From Marinovum algicola (GTDB taxonomy: Bacteria; Pseudomonadota; Alphaproteobacteria; Rhodobacterales; Rhodobacteraceae): DNA of 64,000 bases. How positions within the stretch are numbered: the first letter of the stretch is position 1; the number at the start of each line of letters is the position of its first letter. The stretch spans positions 23,351 to 87,350 of the forward strand of contig NZ_FNYY01000021.1 in assembly GCF_900109145.1 (NCBI RefSeq), given 5' to 3'. The position numbers and the translations under genes were made by a program. The notes under the pieces are model-generated. The model was not told the origin of the DNA, did not search any database, and was given only the letters and a program-made list of their open reading frames with translations. Positions 50,649-59,197 of the stretch are shown in pieces.

Positions 50649-51699
50649 AAATGCTTGGATCATCGACTTTTGGGTCGACGGAAAGCGTATCAGACGGCGC
50701 CTGCCAATCCATGACAAGGAACTCGAGCCTGTCGCCGAGGCGCGGGCAAAAGAAATCTATGCTGAGGCCTGGCGAAGCTCAGGCCAGGCTGCAACGAAAC
50801 AGAAAATTCCGACCTTCTGGGAAGCTTCAAGCCTCTATATCGAGGCCGGGGGGGAGGCCCGGTTTCTTCCGAGGATCGTCGCTCACTTCGGCAAGAACAC
50901 CCAGTGTGATGAGATAAACGAAATCGCGATCGCTCGCGCGGCGCGCGCGCTCTATCCCCTGGCAAAACCGGAGACCGTCAGGCGGCAGCTTCGCGTGCCA
51001 ATCAAGGCCGTTCTGAACTTCGCGGCCGGTAACCGGCGTCAGAAGCTTCCCGACACGCGTCGGACGCGGTGGCTGACACCGGAGGAAGCAGAACGGCTGC
51101 TGGAGGCCGCGGCAAATCCGGAGGTCGCTGGCCTCCGCGACCCGCACTGCCAGACATTGCGCAAGATCGCCTTCATGTTGGGCACTGGCGCGGGCCCCGG
51201 CGAGACCATGGGCCTCGACGGAAAACACTGGAATCCCGCAACAATGGAGTGGTGGCTGCCCGGGACCAAGACAGTCTACCGAGCCCGCTTCGTGCGTCTG
51301 CCATCCCGCACGGTGGAGCTCATCTGGCCTGTTCCCGATGAGGGACCGGCCTTCCCGGCGCCGAACGGTCAACCCTACGTCTTCCGGAAAAATCGGGGCG
51401 GACAGATGGCGGCGGCGTTCGGGAAAATTCGGGCCGCTGCGGGGCTCGGACCTGATGTCGTTCCCTATACGTGTCGGCATTCTTGGGCGACATGGTTCTA
51501 TGCGCAAACGACGGATTGGGCGGCACTCCTCGACCAAGGCGGCTGGAACCGCGCGGATACGGCCAACCGATACAGAAAAATCGCGCCGGCGGATCTCGGC
51601 CAACGACTTCTTGCGCATGGGTGGGATTTCCGTCCGGATAGGGGTGAGCCTGTGCGGTTCGGTGAAATGGTTTCCCTGCGCTTCAATGGGGGAAGCTGA
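50605..51699 (+). CDS. Second tyrosine recombinase-like integrase lacking Arg I
   Basis: A 364-residue protein, TTG start at 50605, supported by GGAGG six bases upstream and by alignment of its N-terminus (WxxxxxxWxxDFxVxGxRxRR) with the first integrase. The Arg I motif reads GAGPGE, with glycine in place of arginine. Lys-beta is kept (PGTKTVYRARFVRLP). Box II is YTCRHSWATWF, again with Tyr for His and Arg II kept. Trp is at LLDQGGW and the nucleophile Tyr in NRYRK. The same two substitutions as in the first integrase point to one divergent subfamily. It is transcribed away from the first integrase. Confidence 0.85.
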   Translation: MGKKHPWKPTWSEKTNAWIIDFWVDGKRIRRRLPIHDKELEPVAEARAKEIYAEAWRSSGQAATKQKIPTFWEASSLYIEAGGEARFLPRIVAHFGKNTQCDEINEIAIARAARALYPLAKPETVRRQLRVPIKAVLNFAAGNRRQKLPDTRRTRWLTPEEAERLLEAAANPEVAGLRDPHCQTLRKIAFMLGTGAGPGETMGLDGKHWNPATMEWWLPGTKTVYRARFVRLPSRTVELIWPVPDEGPAFPAPNGQPYVFRKNRGGQMAAAFGKIRAAAGLGPDVVPYTCRHSWATWFYAQTTDWAALLDQGGWNRADTANRYRKIAPADLGQRLLAHGWDFRPDRGEPVRFGEMVSLRFNGGS

Positions 51700-52466
51700 A
51701 TGGCCTGCAAACAACAACCGGCGGAAATTACCGAATGCTCTGGCGCTGAAATTTCCAGTTTTTTCGCCTGGCCGTCGTGGGATGTCGTCTTCCGCTTATT
51801 TTTCGTGTCCGTGTCAGCAAAGAGCGATTTGAGCCGAAAGCGTGGGCACTATCAGTTCCCGGAAAATTCCGGACCAAGGGTGCCCGAAATTTCGCAGCGC
51901 TTAGCAAGTAATCGACCAGTGATCAGACCTACCCGCCTCGCGAGCGACCTGCGGCACAGAGCGCGCGTGTCCATCCGCCAGCCGTCACGCTCTCATGGGG
52001 CCGCTTTGTGTTCGAAGGCACGCGGGAGTCCTGACGCCGCCGCGCTTGGCGCGGGGGAGGGGGAGAAAAAACACGGTCGATGGACGATGGGCTCATTCGC
52101 CGCGCTCTTAGCACACCCTCGGAAAAAACGCTGGTCCCCAGTAGCTTAACAAGCCCCGATAAGAACCGATGCGCGGCTCAAGCCATGTTGCAGAATGAAA
52201 CAATAGGGGGAACAATGTGATCGATTTATCGCTGTAAAAGAGCGCGAAGTCGGGCCCGTGCACCGAATCATTTCGGTGTCTCGGAGTCCGAAACCCGTTC
52301 ATGCAGCGTCCTGGTGGGCTCGCCGGCGGTCGGTCCTCACACGAGACCGTGCCGACGGGCGAGCTCAACCAAGTGCAAGCGAGAGACGCGGGATAACTGG
52401 ACCCGAACCTATGGGACCATCTTGACAAGCACCGAACGCTGTCGCTCGAGAAATGGAATTAGCTCA
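51700..52466. other. Region without a convincing gene downstream of the second integrase
   Basis: About 770 bases. A 149-codon frame begins at 51700, directly on the integrase stop, but its composition (Arg/Ser/Pro-rich, no pattern) does not look like a protein. The region contains the palindrome at 51859-51872 and one more GGAAAAAAC. It may be decayed DNA or non-coding element sequence. Confidence 0.5.
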
Positions 52467-52871
52467 ATGACACTTCACATTACGCGAAAGACCTGCCCCG
52501 CTCTCCAGGCGGAAGCCGCTCTGAAAGGCTTTCTTGGAGGCCATGTCGAAGCGCTGATCTGTGCCGCCGGCCTCTTGGGCTGCCAGCCCGCCGTCCGGCG
52601 CACCGCCCGCCTGATCGAGGCAATCCTTACGGCACCCCGTCTCACACGGCGGATGCGGAAGGACCTCATCGGGCTGCACCGTCTTCTCTCGCTGGATTGC
52701 GTCGATGATCGCGCCAGCCTCGAAGCTGCGTGCTTTGCTAAGATCGATCCTGCTTCCCCCGTTGTGGAAGAAGTTTGCGAACTGTCGGATTGTCTTCGCG
52801 GGCACTTGACCGCCTTGGCAGATGCCGAGGCTCAGGACCCGCTTTGGAATGACCTCACAGCTGCGGCTTGA
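52467..52871 (+). CDS. Hypothetical protein of the integrated element
   Basis: A 134-residue protein starting at the ATG at 52467 (MTLHITRKTCPALQAEAALK). It is predicted helical, with six cysteines. LLGCQPAVRRTARLIEAIL and LTRRMRKDLIGLHRLLSLD could form a helix bundle. No family is recognised. An acidic C-terminus follows. The longer frame upstream is not supported. It lies 79 bases before another unrecognised small gene in the same direction; both are probably cargo or maintenance genes of the element. Confidence 0.5.
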   Translation: MTLHITRKTCPALQAEAALKGFLGGHVEALICAAGLLGCQPAVRRTARLIEAILTAPRLTRRMRKDLIGLHRLLSLDCVDDRASLEAACFAKIDPASPVVEEVCELSDCLRGHLTALADAEAQDPLWNDLTAAA

Positions 52872-52950
52872 GCCGCCTCCAGAGCTCCGCATTGCGGGGC
52901 TCTCTTGACGCGCCAATAGCGGCGCACCGCAAACCAAAGGGGTAGTGCAC

Positions 52951-53397
52951 ATGGTCACCAAATCGAACGCGACCGACTTTCATCTGAGGGCCAAGGCGAT
53001 CCTTGCTGTCCGCCACGGCCGTGAGCTCGCGGAGCTCTTGTTGACGACGCGCGGCCTGCCGATCGGGGAGGTCCGGAGCGCGATACTCAGTGCCTGCATT
53101 CGGCGGCTACAATGCGGCGAGGTTACCGACGGAAGGGATCTTACGGTCATAGAGGCGATGTTGGAGAACGTTGCAGCGGTGCTTCCAAACGAAGTTGTTG
53201 ACGTGAGGGTCGATTGGTGCTTGGCGACAGGTGAGGATGGAGAGGAATTCTGGTGCGCAGAGAACGTTCCGGTATACAGCCAGCGTGGGGAGATACTGTT
53301 TGAGCTCCAAATCCGGATGAAGCGGTTCCTTGAGGTGCGGCAACGTTTTATCGATCAAGTTAACGCCGAACGGCTTGAAAGGCAGCACCTCCGGTAA
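52951..53397 (+). CDS. Hypothetical protein of the integrated element
   Basis: A 148-residue protein. The ATG at 52951 follows AAAGGGG by 8 bases (a GTG two codons upstream is the alternative). It appears mostly helical, with a central strand-rich segment (VVDVRVDWCLATGEDGEEFWCAENVPVYS) and a basic C-terminal helix (LEVRQRFIDQVNAERLERQ). No family is recognised. It sits downstream of the 134-residue gene, possibly in one transcript. Confidence 0.5.
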   Translation: MVTKSNATDFHLRAKAILAVRHGRELAELLLTTRGLPIGEVRSAILSACIRRLQCGEVTDGRDLTVIEAMLENVAAVLPNEVVDVRVDWCLATGEDGEEFWCAENVPVYSQRGEILFELQIRMKRFLEVRQRFIDQVNAERLERQHLR

Positions 53398-53915
53398 AGT
53401 CTTGAAAGAAGCCCCTGCTTTCCACCTATGGCATTCCAAGCAGGGGCATGACTGATACATCGTGGAATTCGCATCGAAGGCGCCTGTCGGCTTTATGCCA
53501 ATCTGATGCGAGAGACTGTCACGAACTTTCTGCAAGTGCTTATCCGAAAGCCCGCGTCTCCACTAAGGAAAGCAGGGGTAATAGCACCCGGCCCGTTTGT
53601 AATGCGGAACTTCCTGCCGTTTGCTGCGGACGCACAGTTTTCGCTTCAGTTGGGAGACCCCCGGTCGACGGGGTGGGGAAGGGCCAAGCCGCACGGCTCA
53701 CGAATAACCGAAATCCGCCCGTAGCTGAACCAGACGCGTCGGCGGGGATGCAGCGACCTGTGTAAACGGCAAACCATTTGGGGGCGACGTTCACTTGCCT
53801 TGCGGTCCCCTGGCGCTCGCGCGCGGAGTAAAGCTTGACTGCACCATTGCGAAGTTGCCCTTAACTGTGTTGGGCTCAGAGTAGTTTACGGTGAGGCGCA
53901 GAGGGAGCCGCGAGC
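53398..53915. other. Intergenic region without a recognised feature
   Basis: About 520 bases between the hypothetical gene and the YetF-like gene. Open frames in both directions lack protein-like composition. It presumably carries the promoter of the downstream gene; I see nothing else in it. Confidence 0.5.
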
Positions 53916-54410
53916 ATGGAGACATTCCATTATCTGATCGGGCAGGATACGCCGCATATTGCCTGGTGGCAGATGAGCCTGCGCGCCGTGATCATCTTCC
54001 TCTACGCCATCCTACTCTACCGGGTGGCCCCGCGACGATCATTTTCAAATCTGTCTGCGCAGGACATTGTCCTGACTGTCGTCCTGGGGTCGAGCCTGAG
54101 CCGGTCGCTCACCGGCAATGCTCCGTTGCTGCCCACCCTTGCCGCTACCGGCCTGCTGGTGGTCCTGTATGTGTCCGTGACCGCTTTGGCGCCCCGGTCC
54201 AAAGTCGTCTCCCGCCTCCTGAAGGGCCGCCCCATAACTCTTGTTCGCGACGGAGAAGTTGACGACGAGGCGTTCCGGAAAGCGCATTTCGGCGAGAACG
54301 ATATCGCAGAGCTGTTGCGGCTGAATGGCTTGCGGGATCTCTCGGAAGTCGAGGAAGCGCGTCTTGAACGAAATGGTCAGGTCAGCGTGATACCAAAGAG
54401 CAGCACCTGA
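53916..54410 (+). CDS. YetF/DUF421-family membrane protein
   Basis: A 164-residue protein. Three membrane helices are visible (about residues 22-36, 50-66 and 73-90, with ISRLLYRV-like YAILLYRVAPRRSF between). They are followed by the cytoplasmic DUF421 domain (SRLLKGRPITLVRDGEVDDEAFRKAHFGENDIAELLRLNG). It is shorter than YetF of Bacillus (about 230 residues), lacking the last part, as many proteobacterial members do. Function is unknown. It is on the opposite strand to the sulfur operon and does not belong to it. Confidence 0.8.
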   Translation: METFHYLIGQDTPHIAWWQMSLRAVIIFLYAILLYRVAPRRSFSNLSAQDIVLTVVLGSSLSRSLTGNAPLLPTLAATGLLVVLYVSVTALAPRSKVVSRLLKGRPITLVRDGEVDDEAFRKAHFGENDIAELLRLNGLRDLSEVEEARLERNGQVSVIPKSST

Positions 54411-54497
54411 CCTTGTGCCCGGCCGTTTTGACGGCGTGATCAGAGGACCGCCCCGGACGCGAATGGCCGGGGGCTGGCTCCCCCGGCGTCGGCAGAA

Positions 54498-54956
54498 TTA
54501 TTTGCCGTTGTGGCTGTTCACGTAGTTCTTCACGAAATCCTCGAGCTCCGGCGTGTCACACTCGAAGCCCATTTCCTCCGCCTTTTTGATGACCTCTTCG
54601 CCGGTCATGCCTTTCTCGCAGCCGATGTGCATCATTACGAAGGCGCCGGACCGCTTGCCGGAGGCGCAGTGCACGAGAACGGGCGCCGGCAGATCGGTGG
54701 CCTTTCGGCGGAAGTCATCCACAAGATCTTCGGACAGTTTCTCGCCGTCGACCGGATGGTGCAGGAAGGTCAGACCGGCCTCCTTTGCCTTTTGACCTTC
54801 CTCCTGAGGCTTCATCTTCAGCTTCTTGTCCTCGTCATCGGTCTGCATGTTGATGAGCGATTGGAAGCCCTCCTGCGCGGCCTGCCGGATCTGATCTGCC
54901 TCGGGCGCGAACTTGGCGATGGTGAAACGGTCGTTGATCTGAACTGTATCTTGCAT
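54498..54956 (-). CDS. DUF442 / beta-lactamase-hydrolase-like phosphatase-fold protein
   Basis: A 152-residue protein of the DUF442 family, which has a cysteine-phosphatase fold. The P-loop signature is VHCASGKRSG (HCxxGxRSG, Cys near residue 98). The start at 54956 is preceded by AAGGAGG. In proteins such as BLH of the bigR operon this domain precedes a metallo-hydrolase; here it is a separate gene directly downstream of one (10 bases). It probably acts on a sulfur species rather than phosphoproteins, but its reaction is not established. It is the last gene of the six-gene operon. Confidence 0.85.
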   Translation of the reverse strand: MQDTVQINDRFTIAKFAPEADQIRQAAQEGFQSLINMQTDDEDKKLKMKPQEEGQKAKEAGLTFLHHPVDGEKLSEDLVDDFRRKATDLPAPVLVHCASGKRSGAFVMMHIGCEKGMTGEEVIKKAEEMGFECDTPELEDFVKNYVNSHNGK

Positions 54957-54966
54957 GGTGTCCTCC

Positions 54967-56358
54967 TTAACTCGGTTTTTCAGTTTCGTAGTCAGCAGCC
55001 TGCCAGGCCTTCCAGCTTCCGGGCACGTTGCGCACCTGCTCGAAGCCATTCTTCTTCAGCAGGCTCGCGGCAATCGAGGCGCGGAAACCGCTGGCGCAAT
55101 AGGTGGCATAGGGAGCGGAGCGATCGAGGTCGTCCAGCTCCTCGCGCAGCTTGCCGAGAAAGGCATGTCGCGCGCCGGGGATGTGCCCGCCCTCCCACTC
55201 GCCGGGTTTGCGCACGTCGAGCGGTTGCAGGTCCTCGGCCTTGTTCAGTTCATGCACGGAAATCTGCGGGATCTGAGCAAATTCCCGTCCGGCTTCGCGC
55301 CAAGACGCCATGCCCCCGGCGAGGTAACCGCCGAAGTTTGTGAAGCCGGTGCGCCAAAGCAGGCGCAATACGTCGGGCAGATCGCCGTCATCATGCAAGA
55401 CGAGGTATAGCGGCTTATCGGGCTCGAGCAGCCATCCCGCCCAGACCGAAAGCTCCGGTCGGGCGCCGATATTGAGGCTTCCCGGCACGTGACCCGCGCC
55501 GAAATCCATCATGTCGCGGACATCCAGCAGCTGCGCGCCATCCTCAGCGGCCGCTGCAAAGCGCGCGACGGTCATCGGCTCGATCCGCGGCAGGTTGCGC
55601 TGGACCTCGGGCCCTTCGGAATTCACCTTCTTCATGCGCGGGTAATGCGTCGGCACCGGCGGGGCATCCCCCAGGATCGCCTCTTTGAACTCCTCCAGAT
55701 CGTCGATCCGAGCGTAGCGGTTGAAGCGCCGCTCGTATCCGATGGTCGAGCACATCCGGTCACCGATATCCGGCCCGCAGGCCGAGCCCGCGCCGTGGCA
55801 GGGATAGATGATGACATCGTCAGGCAAGGCCATGAAAACATCACGGACCGTGTGAAAGAGCTTCTCGGCCAGTTCCTCGGACTGATCGTCCCCCAGAAGG
55901 TCGGGTCGCCCCACGCTATCGACGAAAAAGGCGTCGCCGGAGAGCACACCCCAAGGGGTCTCGGAATCGCCGTCGAAGAGCAGGTAGGACATATGCTCCG
56001 GCGTATGGCCGGGGGTGAAGCGCGCCTTCATCCGCATACCGCCGAAGGTGAATTCGTCCCCGTCGCGCACCGCCTCATGGTCAAAGCCGTATTCAGCCCC
56101 GCCCTCGGTGCTCACATAGAGCTTGGCCTGCCCATCCAGCCGGTCCACCAGTTCGCGGGCACCGCTGAGAAAGTCGGCGTGAATATGGGTCTCGAAGACA
56201 TGAGTGATGGCCATCCCAAAGCGTCGGGCGGTCTCGAGATAGATCTCCACGTCGGGCCGCGGGTCGACAACGGCGCAGGTGTGGGACGCGTCATCGCCAA
56301 GCAGGTAGGAGCATTCGGCGACACCGTCGGCGAGTATCTGTTCGAAGCGTAGGGTCAT
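54967..56358 (-). CDS. Metallo-beta-lactamase-fold persulfide dioxygenase-like protein with two rhodanese domains
   Basis: A 463-residue protein of the CstB-like MBL-rhodanese class. The N-terminal ETHE1-like domain (about 1-245) has ETHIHADFLSG, TPGHTPEHMSY and LSGDAFFVDSVGRPDL, which give the mononuclear iron ligands (His, His, Asp). The first rhodanese domain (about 265-350) lacks the catalytic cysteine (its loop reads YLVLHDDGD). The second (about 365-455) keeps it in TYCASGFRAS. The expected reaction is oxidation of glutathione or low-molecular-weight persulfide to sulfite and, with the rhodanese, thiosulfate. The start at 56358 has a GGAGG ribosome-binding site. Confidence 0.88.
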   Translation of the reverse strand: MTLRFEQILADGVAECSYLLGDDASHTCAVVDPRPDVEIYLETARRFGMAITHVFETHIHADFLSGARELVDRLDGQAKLYVSTEGGAEYGFDHEAVRDGDEFTFGGMRMKARFTPGHTPEHMSYLLFDGDSETPWGVLSGDAFFVDSVGRPDLLGDDQSEELAEKLFHTVRDVFMALPDDVIIYPCHGAGSACGPDIGDRMCSTIGYERRFNRYARIDDLEEFKEAILGDAPPVPTHYPRMKKVNSEGPEVQRNLPRIEPMTVARFAAAAEDGAQLLDVRDMMDFGAGHVPGSLNIGARPELSVWAGWLLEPDKPLYLVLHDDGDLPDVLRLLWRTGFTNFGGYLAGGMASWREAGREFAQIPQISVHELNKAEDLQPLDVRKPGEWEGGHIPGARHAFLGKLREELDDLDRSAPYATYCASGFRASIAASLLKKNGFEQVRNVPGSWKAWQAADYETEKPS

Positions 56359-56478
56359 GTCAGGTCCTCCTGCTGACAAACCATTGACTGCCGCAGGGTG
56401 TTCCAATGTGCCTGGTTAGGCAGGTGAGGTTTCGCTGACGCCGCCGACTTCGCTCGTGATCGTATTCGCCTGGGCGGT

Positions 56479-58218
56479 CTATCTCCCGCTCTCGCGGGTC
56501 CGGAGCCTGGATGTGTCTTTCAGATATAGCTCAGCCTCGTGCTGGCTCAGGAAGATCTCGCCCGTCAGCTCATCGAGGAAATGGCTCCGCTTGAGGCGGT
56601 CCATCACCGGTCCCTTCACTTCGCTCAGGTGCAGGCGGATGTCGGCGTCACGGAGGCGTGCATTGATCGCCTCAAGTGATTCCAGCGCCGAAAGATCAAC
56701 CTCATTGACCGCGGGAAACATCAGCACCACGTCCGTCAGTTCCGGCTTGTCGGCGGCATAGGCGGCAAGCTGGTCTTCGAGATAGCGTGCGTTCGGAAAA
56801 TAGAGGCTCTCGTCGACCCGCAGCGACAGGACATGCGGCTGGGTTTCTACCTCGTGGCGCAACACATTGCGAAAATGCTCTGTGCCAGGCACGCGGCCCA
56901 CGACCGCCATGTGCGGGCGCGACGTCTTGTAGAGATGCACGAGGATCGAGGTAACGACCCCGGCCGTCACGCCCAGCTCAACCCCGGCCAGCAAGGTGAG
57001 CAGGATCGTTACTGCAACAGCGGCAAAGTCGGCACGGCTGAAGGCCCAGGCGCGCTTGAGGATCGACAGATCGACGAGGCTCAGCACAGCAACGATGATC
57101 GTGGCCGCCAGGGTGGCTTTGGGCAGATAATGGATCAGCGGTGTCAGAAACAGCGCCGCGAGCGCCAGACCGAGGGCGGTGAAAGCGCCGGCGGCCGGGG
57201 TCTCGGCGCCCGCGTCATAGTTGACCACCGAGCGTGAGAAGCCGCCCGTGACCGGGAAGCCGCCAGTGAAGGCCGCACCCATATTGGCCGCGCCGAGGCC
57301 GATCAGTTCCTGGTCGGGGTCGATCCGCTGGCGCTTCTTCGCGGCCAGGGTCTGCGCGACCGAAATCGATTCAACAAAACCGATGATCGAGATCAGCAAC
57401 GCGGGCATCGCAAGCTGTTTGATCAACTCCGGAGAGACCGACGGCAGGGTAAGTGGCGGCAGACTTTGCGGCACCTCTCCCACGATGGCAACGCCGCGCT
57501 CGCCGAGATCGAAAAACCAGACGGCCAGCGTGGTGCCGACGATGGCCAGCACCGGGCCGGTCTTCGCCCCCAGGTCGGCCGCTCGCGGGCCGAGCCCGGC
57601 ACGAAGCAGAAGCGGCTTCAGCCCGCCCCGCACCCAGTAGAGGAAGGCCGTGGCCGAGGCACCAAGCGCAAGGGTGATGAGATTGACGTCACCCAGATGC
57701 GCCCAGAGGCTTGCGAGAATTTCGATCAGCGTGTGGCCCTCGGCATCGATGCCGAGGATGTGGCGTAACTGGCTGGCGGCGATCAGGATGCCGCTGGCGG
57801 TGATAAAGCCCGCGATTACCGGGTGGGACAGGAAATTGGCCAAAAATCCCAACCGCAGCAGCCCCAGGGCAAGGAGCATCGCGCCAGAGAGCGCCGCCAG
57901 CGTCAGCGCCGCGGTAACATAGCCCGCCGTGCCGCTTTCGGCGATATTGCCGACTGCCGCAGCTGTCATCAGCGACACCACGGCCACCGGTCCAACCGCG
58001 AGCGCCCGCGACGTGCCAAAGATCGCATAGAGGAGGATCGGCGCGATAGACGCGTAAATCCCGGCCTCCGGCGGCATCCCGGCCAGCAACGCATAGGCCA
58101 GCGACTGCGGGATCAGCATGATCGTGACGATCACCGCTGCGACAGCATCGCCGGTAAAGGCGGAGCGATCATAGCGACGCCCCCAGTCAAGGATCGGGAA
58201 ATAGCGCGGCAGCGACAT
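56479..58218 (-). CDS. SulP-family anion transporter with STAS domain
   Basis: A 579-residue SLC26/SulP permease. The start at 58218 (MSLPRYFP) is the family's; an in-frame GTG at 58272 would add 18 residues. About 12-14 membrane helices include the signature IMLIPQSLAYALLAGMPPEAGIYAS. QELIGLGAANMGAAFTGGFPVTGGFSRS is the conserved inner segment. The C-terminal STAS domain (about 445-555) ends with LSEVKGPVMDRLKRS. It probably moves sulfate, sulfite or bicarbonate; within this operon, a sulfur oxyanion is likely. It lies between two metallohydrolase genes. Confidence 0.9.
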   Translation of the reverse strand: MSLPRYFPILDWGRRYDRSAFTGDAVAAVIVTIMLIPQSLAYALLAGMPPEAGIYASIAPILLYAIFGTSRALAVGPVAVVSLMTAAAVGNIAESGTAGYVTAALTLAALSGAMLLALGLLRLGFLANFLSHPVIAGFITASGILIAASQLRHILGIDAEGHTLIEILASLWAHLGDVNLITLALGASATAFLYWVRGGLKPLLLRAGLGPRAADLGAKTGPVLAIVGTTLAVWFFDLGERGVAIVGEVPQSLPPLTLPSVSPELIKQLAMPALLISIIGFVESISVAQTLAAKKRQRIDPDQELIGLGAANMGAAFTGGFPVTGGFSRSVVNYDAGAETPAAGAFTALGLALAALFLTPLIHYLPKATLAATIIVAVLSLVDLSILKRAWAFSRADFAAVAVTILLTLLAGVELGVTAGVVTSILVHLYKTSRPHMAVVGRVPGTEHFRNVLRHEVETQPHVLSLRVDESLYFPNARYLEDQLAAYAADKPELTDVVLMFPAVNEVDLSALESLEAINARLRDADIRLHLSEVKGPVMDRLKRSHFLDELTGEIFLSQHEAELYLKDTSRLRTRESGR

Positions 58219-58279
58219 AGCATCAGGTCCGGGATCAGTGAGGAACTGGAGGGTGGCCTCATGACCACCCACCCGAGGT

Positions 58280-59197
58280 TCAGTCGAAGCGGTTGACCGG
58301 CAGCTTCAAGTAATGATTGCCGTCATCTTCCGCCGGTGGCAGCCGCCCACCCCGCAGGTTCACCTGGAGCGCGGCCAGGATGCGGTCAGGTAGCGGCAGC
58401 GTCGCATCGCGCTCCTGTCGGCGCTTGATGTAGTCCTCACGGTCGGTGCCGTCCTTGACGTGCTTGTTGTTTGCCTTGTGCTCTGCAACCGTCGCTTCCC
58501 ACATCGGCTCGTCGCGGTCCGGCCCGCCGTAGTCATGGCCGACGAAGAGCCGGGTGTTGCCCGGCAGCGCCAGGATCTCCTGGATCGATTCCCAGAGCTC
58601 GGATGTCTTGCCGCCCGGAAAGTCCGAGCGCGAGGTGCCGACGTCGGGCTGCATCAGCGTGTCATGCACAAAAGCCGCGTCGCCGCAGACGTAGGTGATC
58701 GAGCCGAGCGTGTGGCCCGGCGACAGCATGACCTTCACGTCGAGCTCACCGATACTGAATGTCTCGCCCTCCTCAAATAGGCGGTCGAAATCGCGTTCGG
58801 GGTCAAAGGCATCTGGCAGGTTGTATAGATCGGCCCAGATCTTCGCGATCTCGGGAACCAGAGCCCCGATGGCGTTCGGCGCACCAGTGCGCTCCTTCAG
58901 ATGCGCCGAAGCCATCACATGATCGGCATGCGGATGCGTGTCGAGCACCCACTCAACTTCCAGCCCGTTCTCGCGCACGAGGTCCAGAACCTGGTCCATG
59001 CTCTCGGTCGAGAACCGATAGTTCCGGTGATCGAAGTTCCACGCGACGTCGATCAGCGCTGCTTTCTTCGTCGTCGGATCGGCGCAGATGTATTGGATGG
59101 AACCGGTGTCGGGTTCATAGATGCCCCAGACATCGGGGCTGCCTTCGCCGGTCGAGGGCGAATGGCGGACGACACGGGACTTCAGCGGATCTTTCAT
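58280..59197 (-). CDS. ETHE1/BLH-type metallo-beta-lactamase-fold hydrolase
   Basis: A 305-residue MBL-fold protein. Metal ligands are visible in DTHPHADHVMAS (THxHxDH), LSPGHTLGSITYV and VHDTLMQPDVGTSRSDFPGG, with a further histidine in VGHDYGG. The C-terminal region KHVKDGTDREDYIKRRQERDATLPLP is characteristic of the BLH hydrolase half and of persulfide dioxygenases. The start at 59197 overlaps the stop of the YeeE-type gene (59194). Persulfide oxidation is the likely role. It is distinct in sequence from the MBL-rhodanese protein in the same operon, so the operon encodes two such enzymes. Confidence 0.87.
   Translation of the reverse strand: MKDPLKSRVVRHSPSTGEGSPDVWGIYEPDTGSIQYICADPTTKKAALIDVAWNFDHRNYRFSTESMDQVLDLVRENGLEVEWVLDTHPHADHVMASAHLKERTGAPNAIGALVPEIAKIWADLYNLPDAFDPERDFDRLFEEGETFSIGELDVKVMLSPGHTLGSITYVCGDAAFVHDTLMQPDVGTSRSDFPGGKTSELWESIQEILALPGNTRLFVGHDYGGPDRDEPMWEATVAEHKANNKHVKDGTDREDYIKRRQERDATLPLPDRILAALQVNLRGGRLPPAEDDGNHYLKLPVNRFD

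Noticed and set aside
51700..52149. 149-codon frame starting on the stop of the second integrase
   Set aside because: Composition is Arg/Ser/Pro-rich with no regular pattern, no ribosome-binding site of its own, and it reads through palindromic non-coding sequence.
53448..53765. 105-codon plus-strand frame between the element and the YetF-like gene
   Set aside because: No ribosome-binding site and no recognisable pattern; overlapping frames in other registers are equally long.
54967..55500. Loss of metal binding in the MBL-rhodanese protein because THxHxDH reads THIHADF
   Set aside because: Persulfide dioxygenases use the first His, the later TPGH His and the GDA Asp for iron; these are all present, so the missing second His is not a defect.
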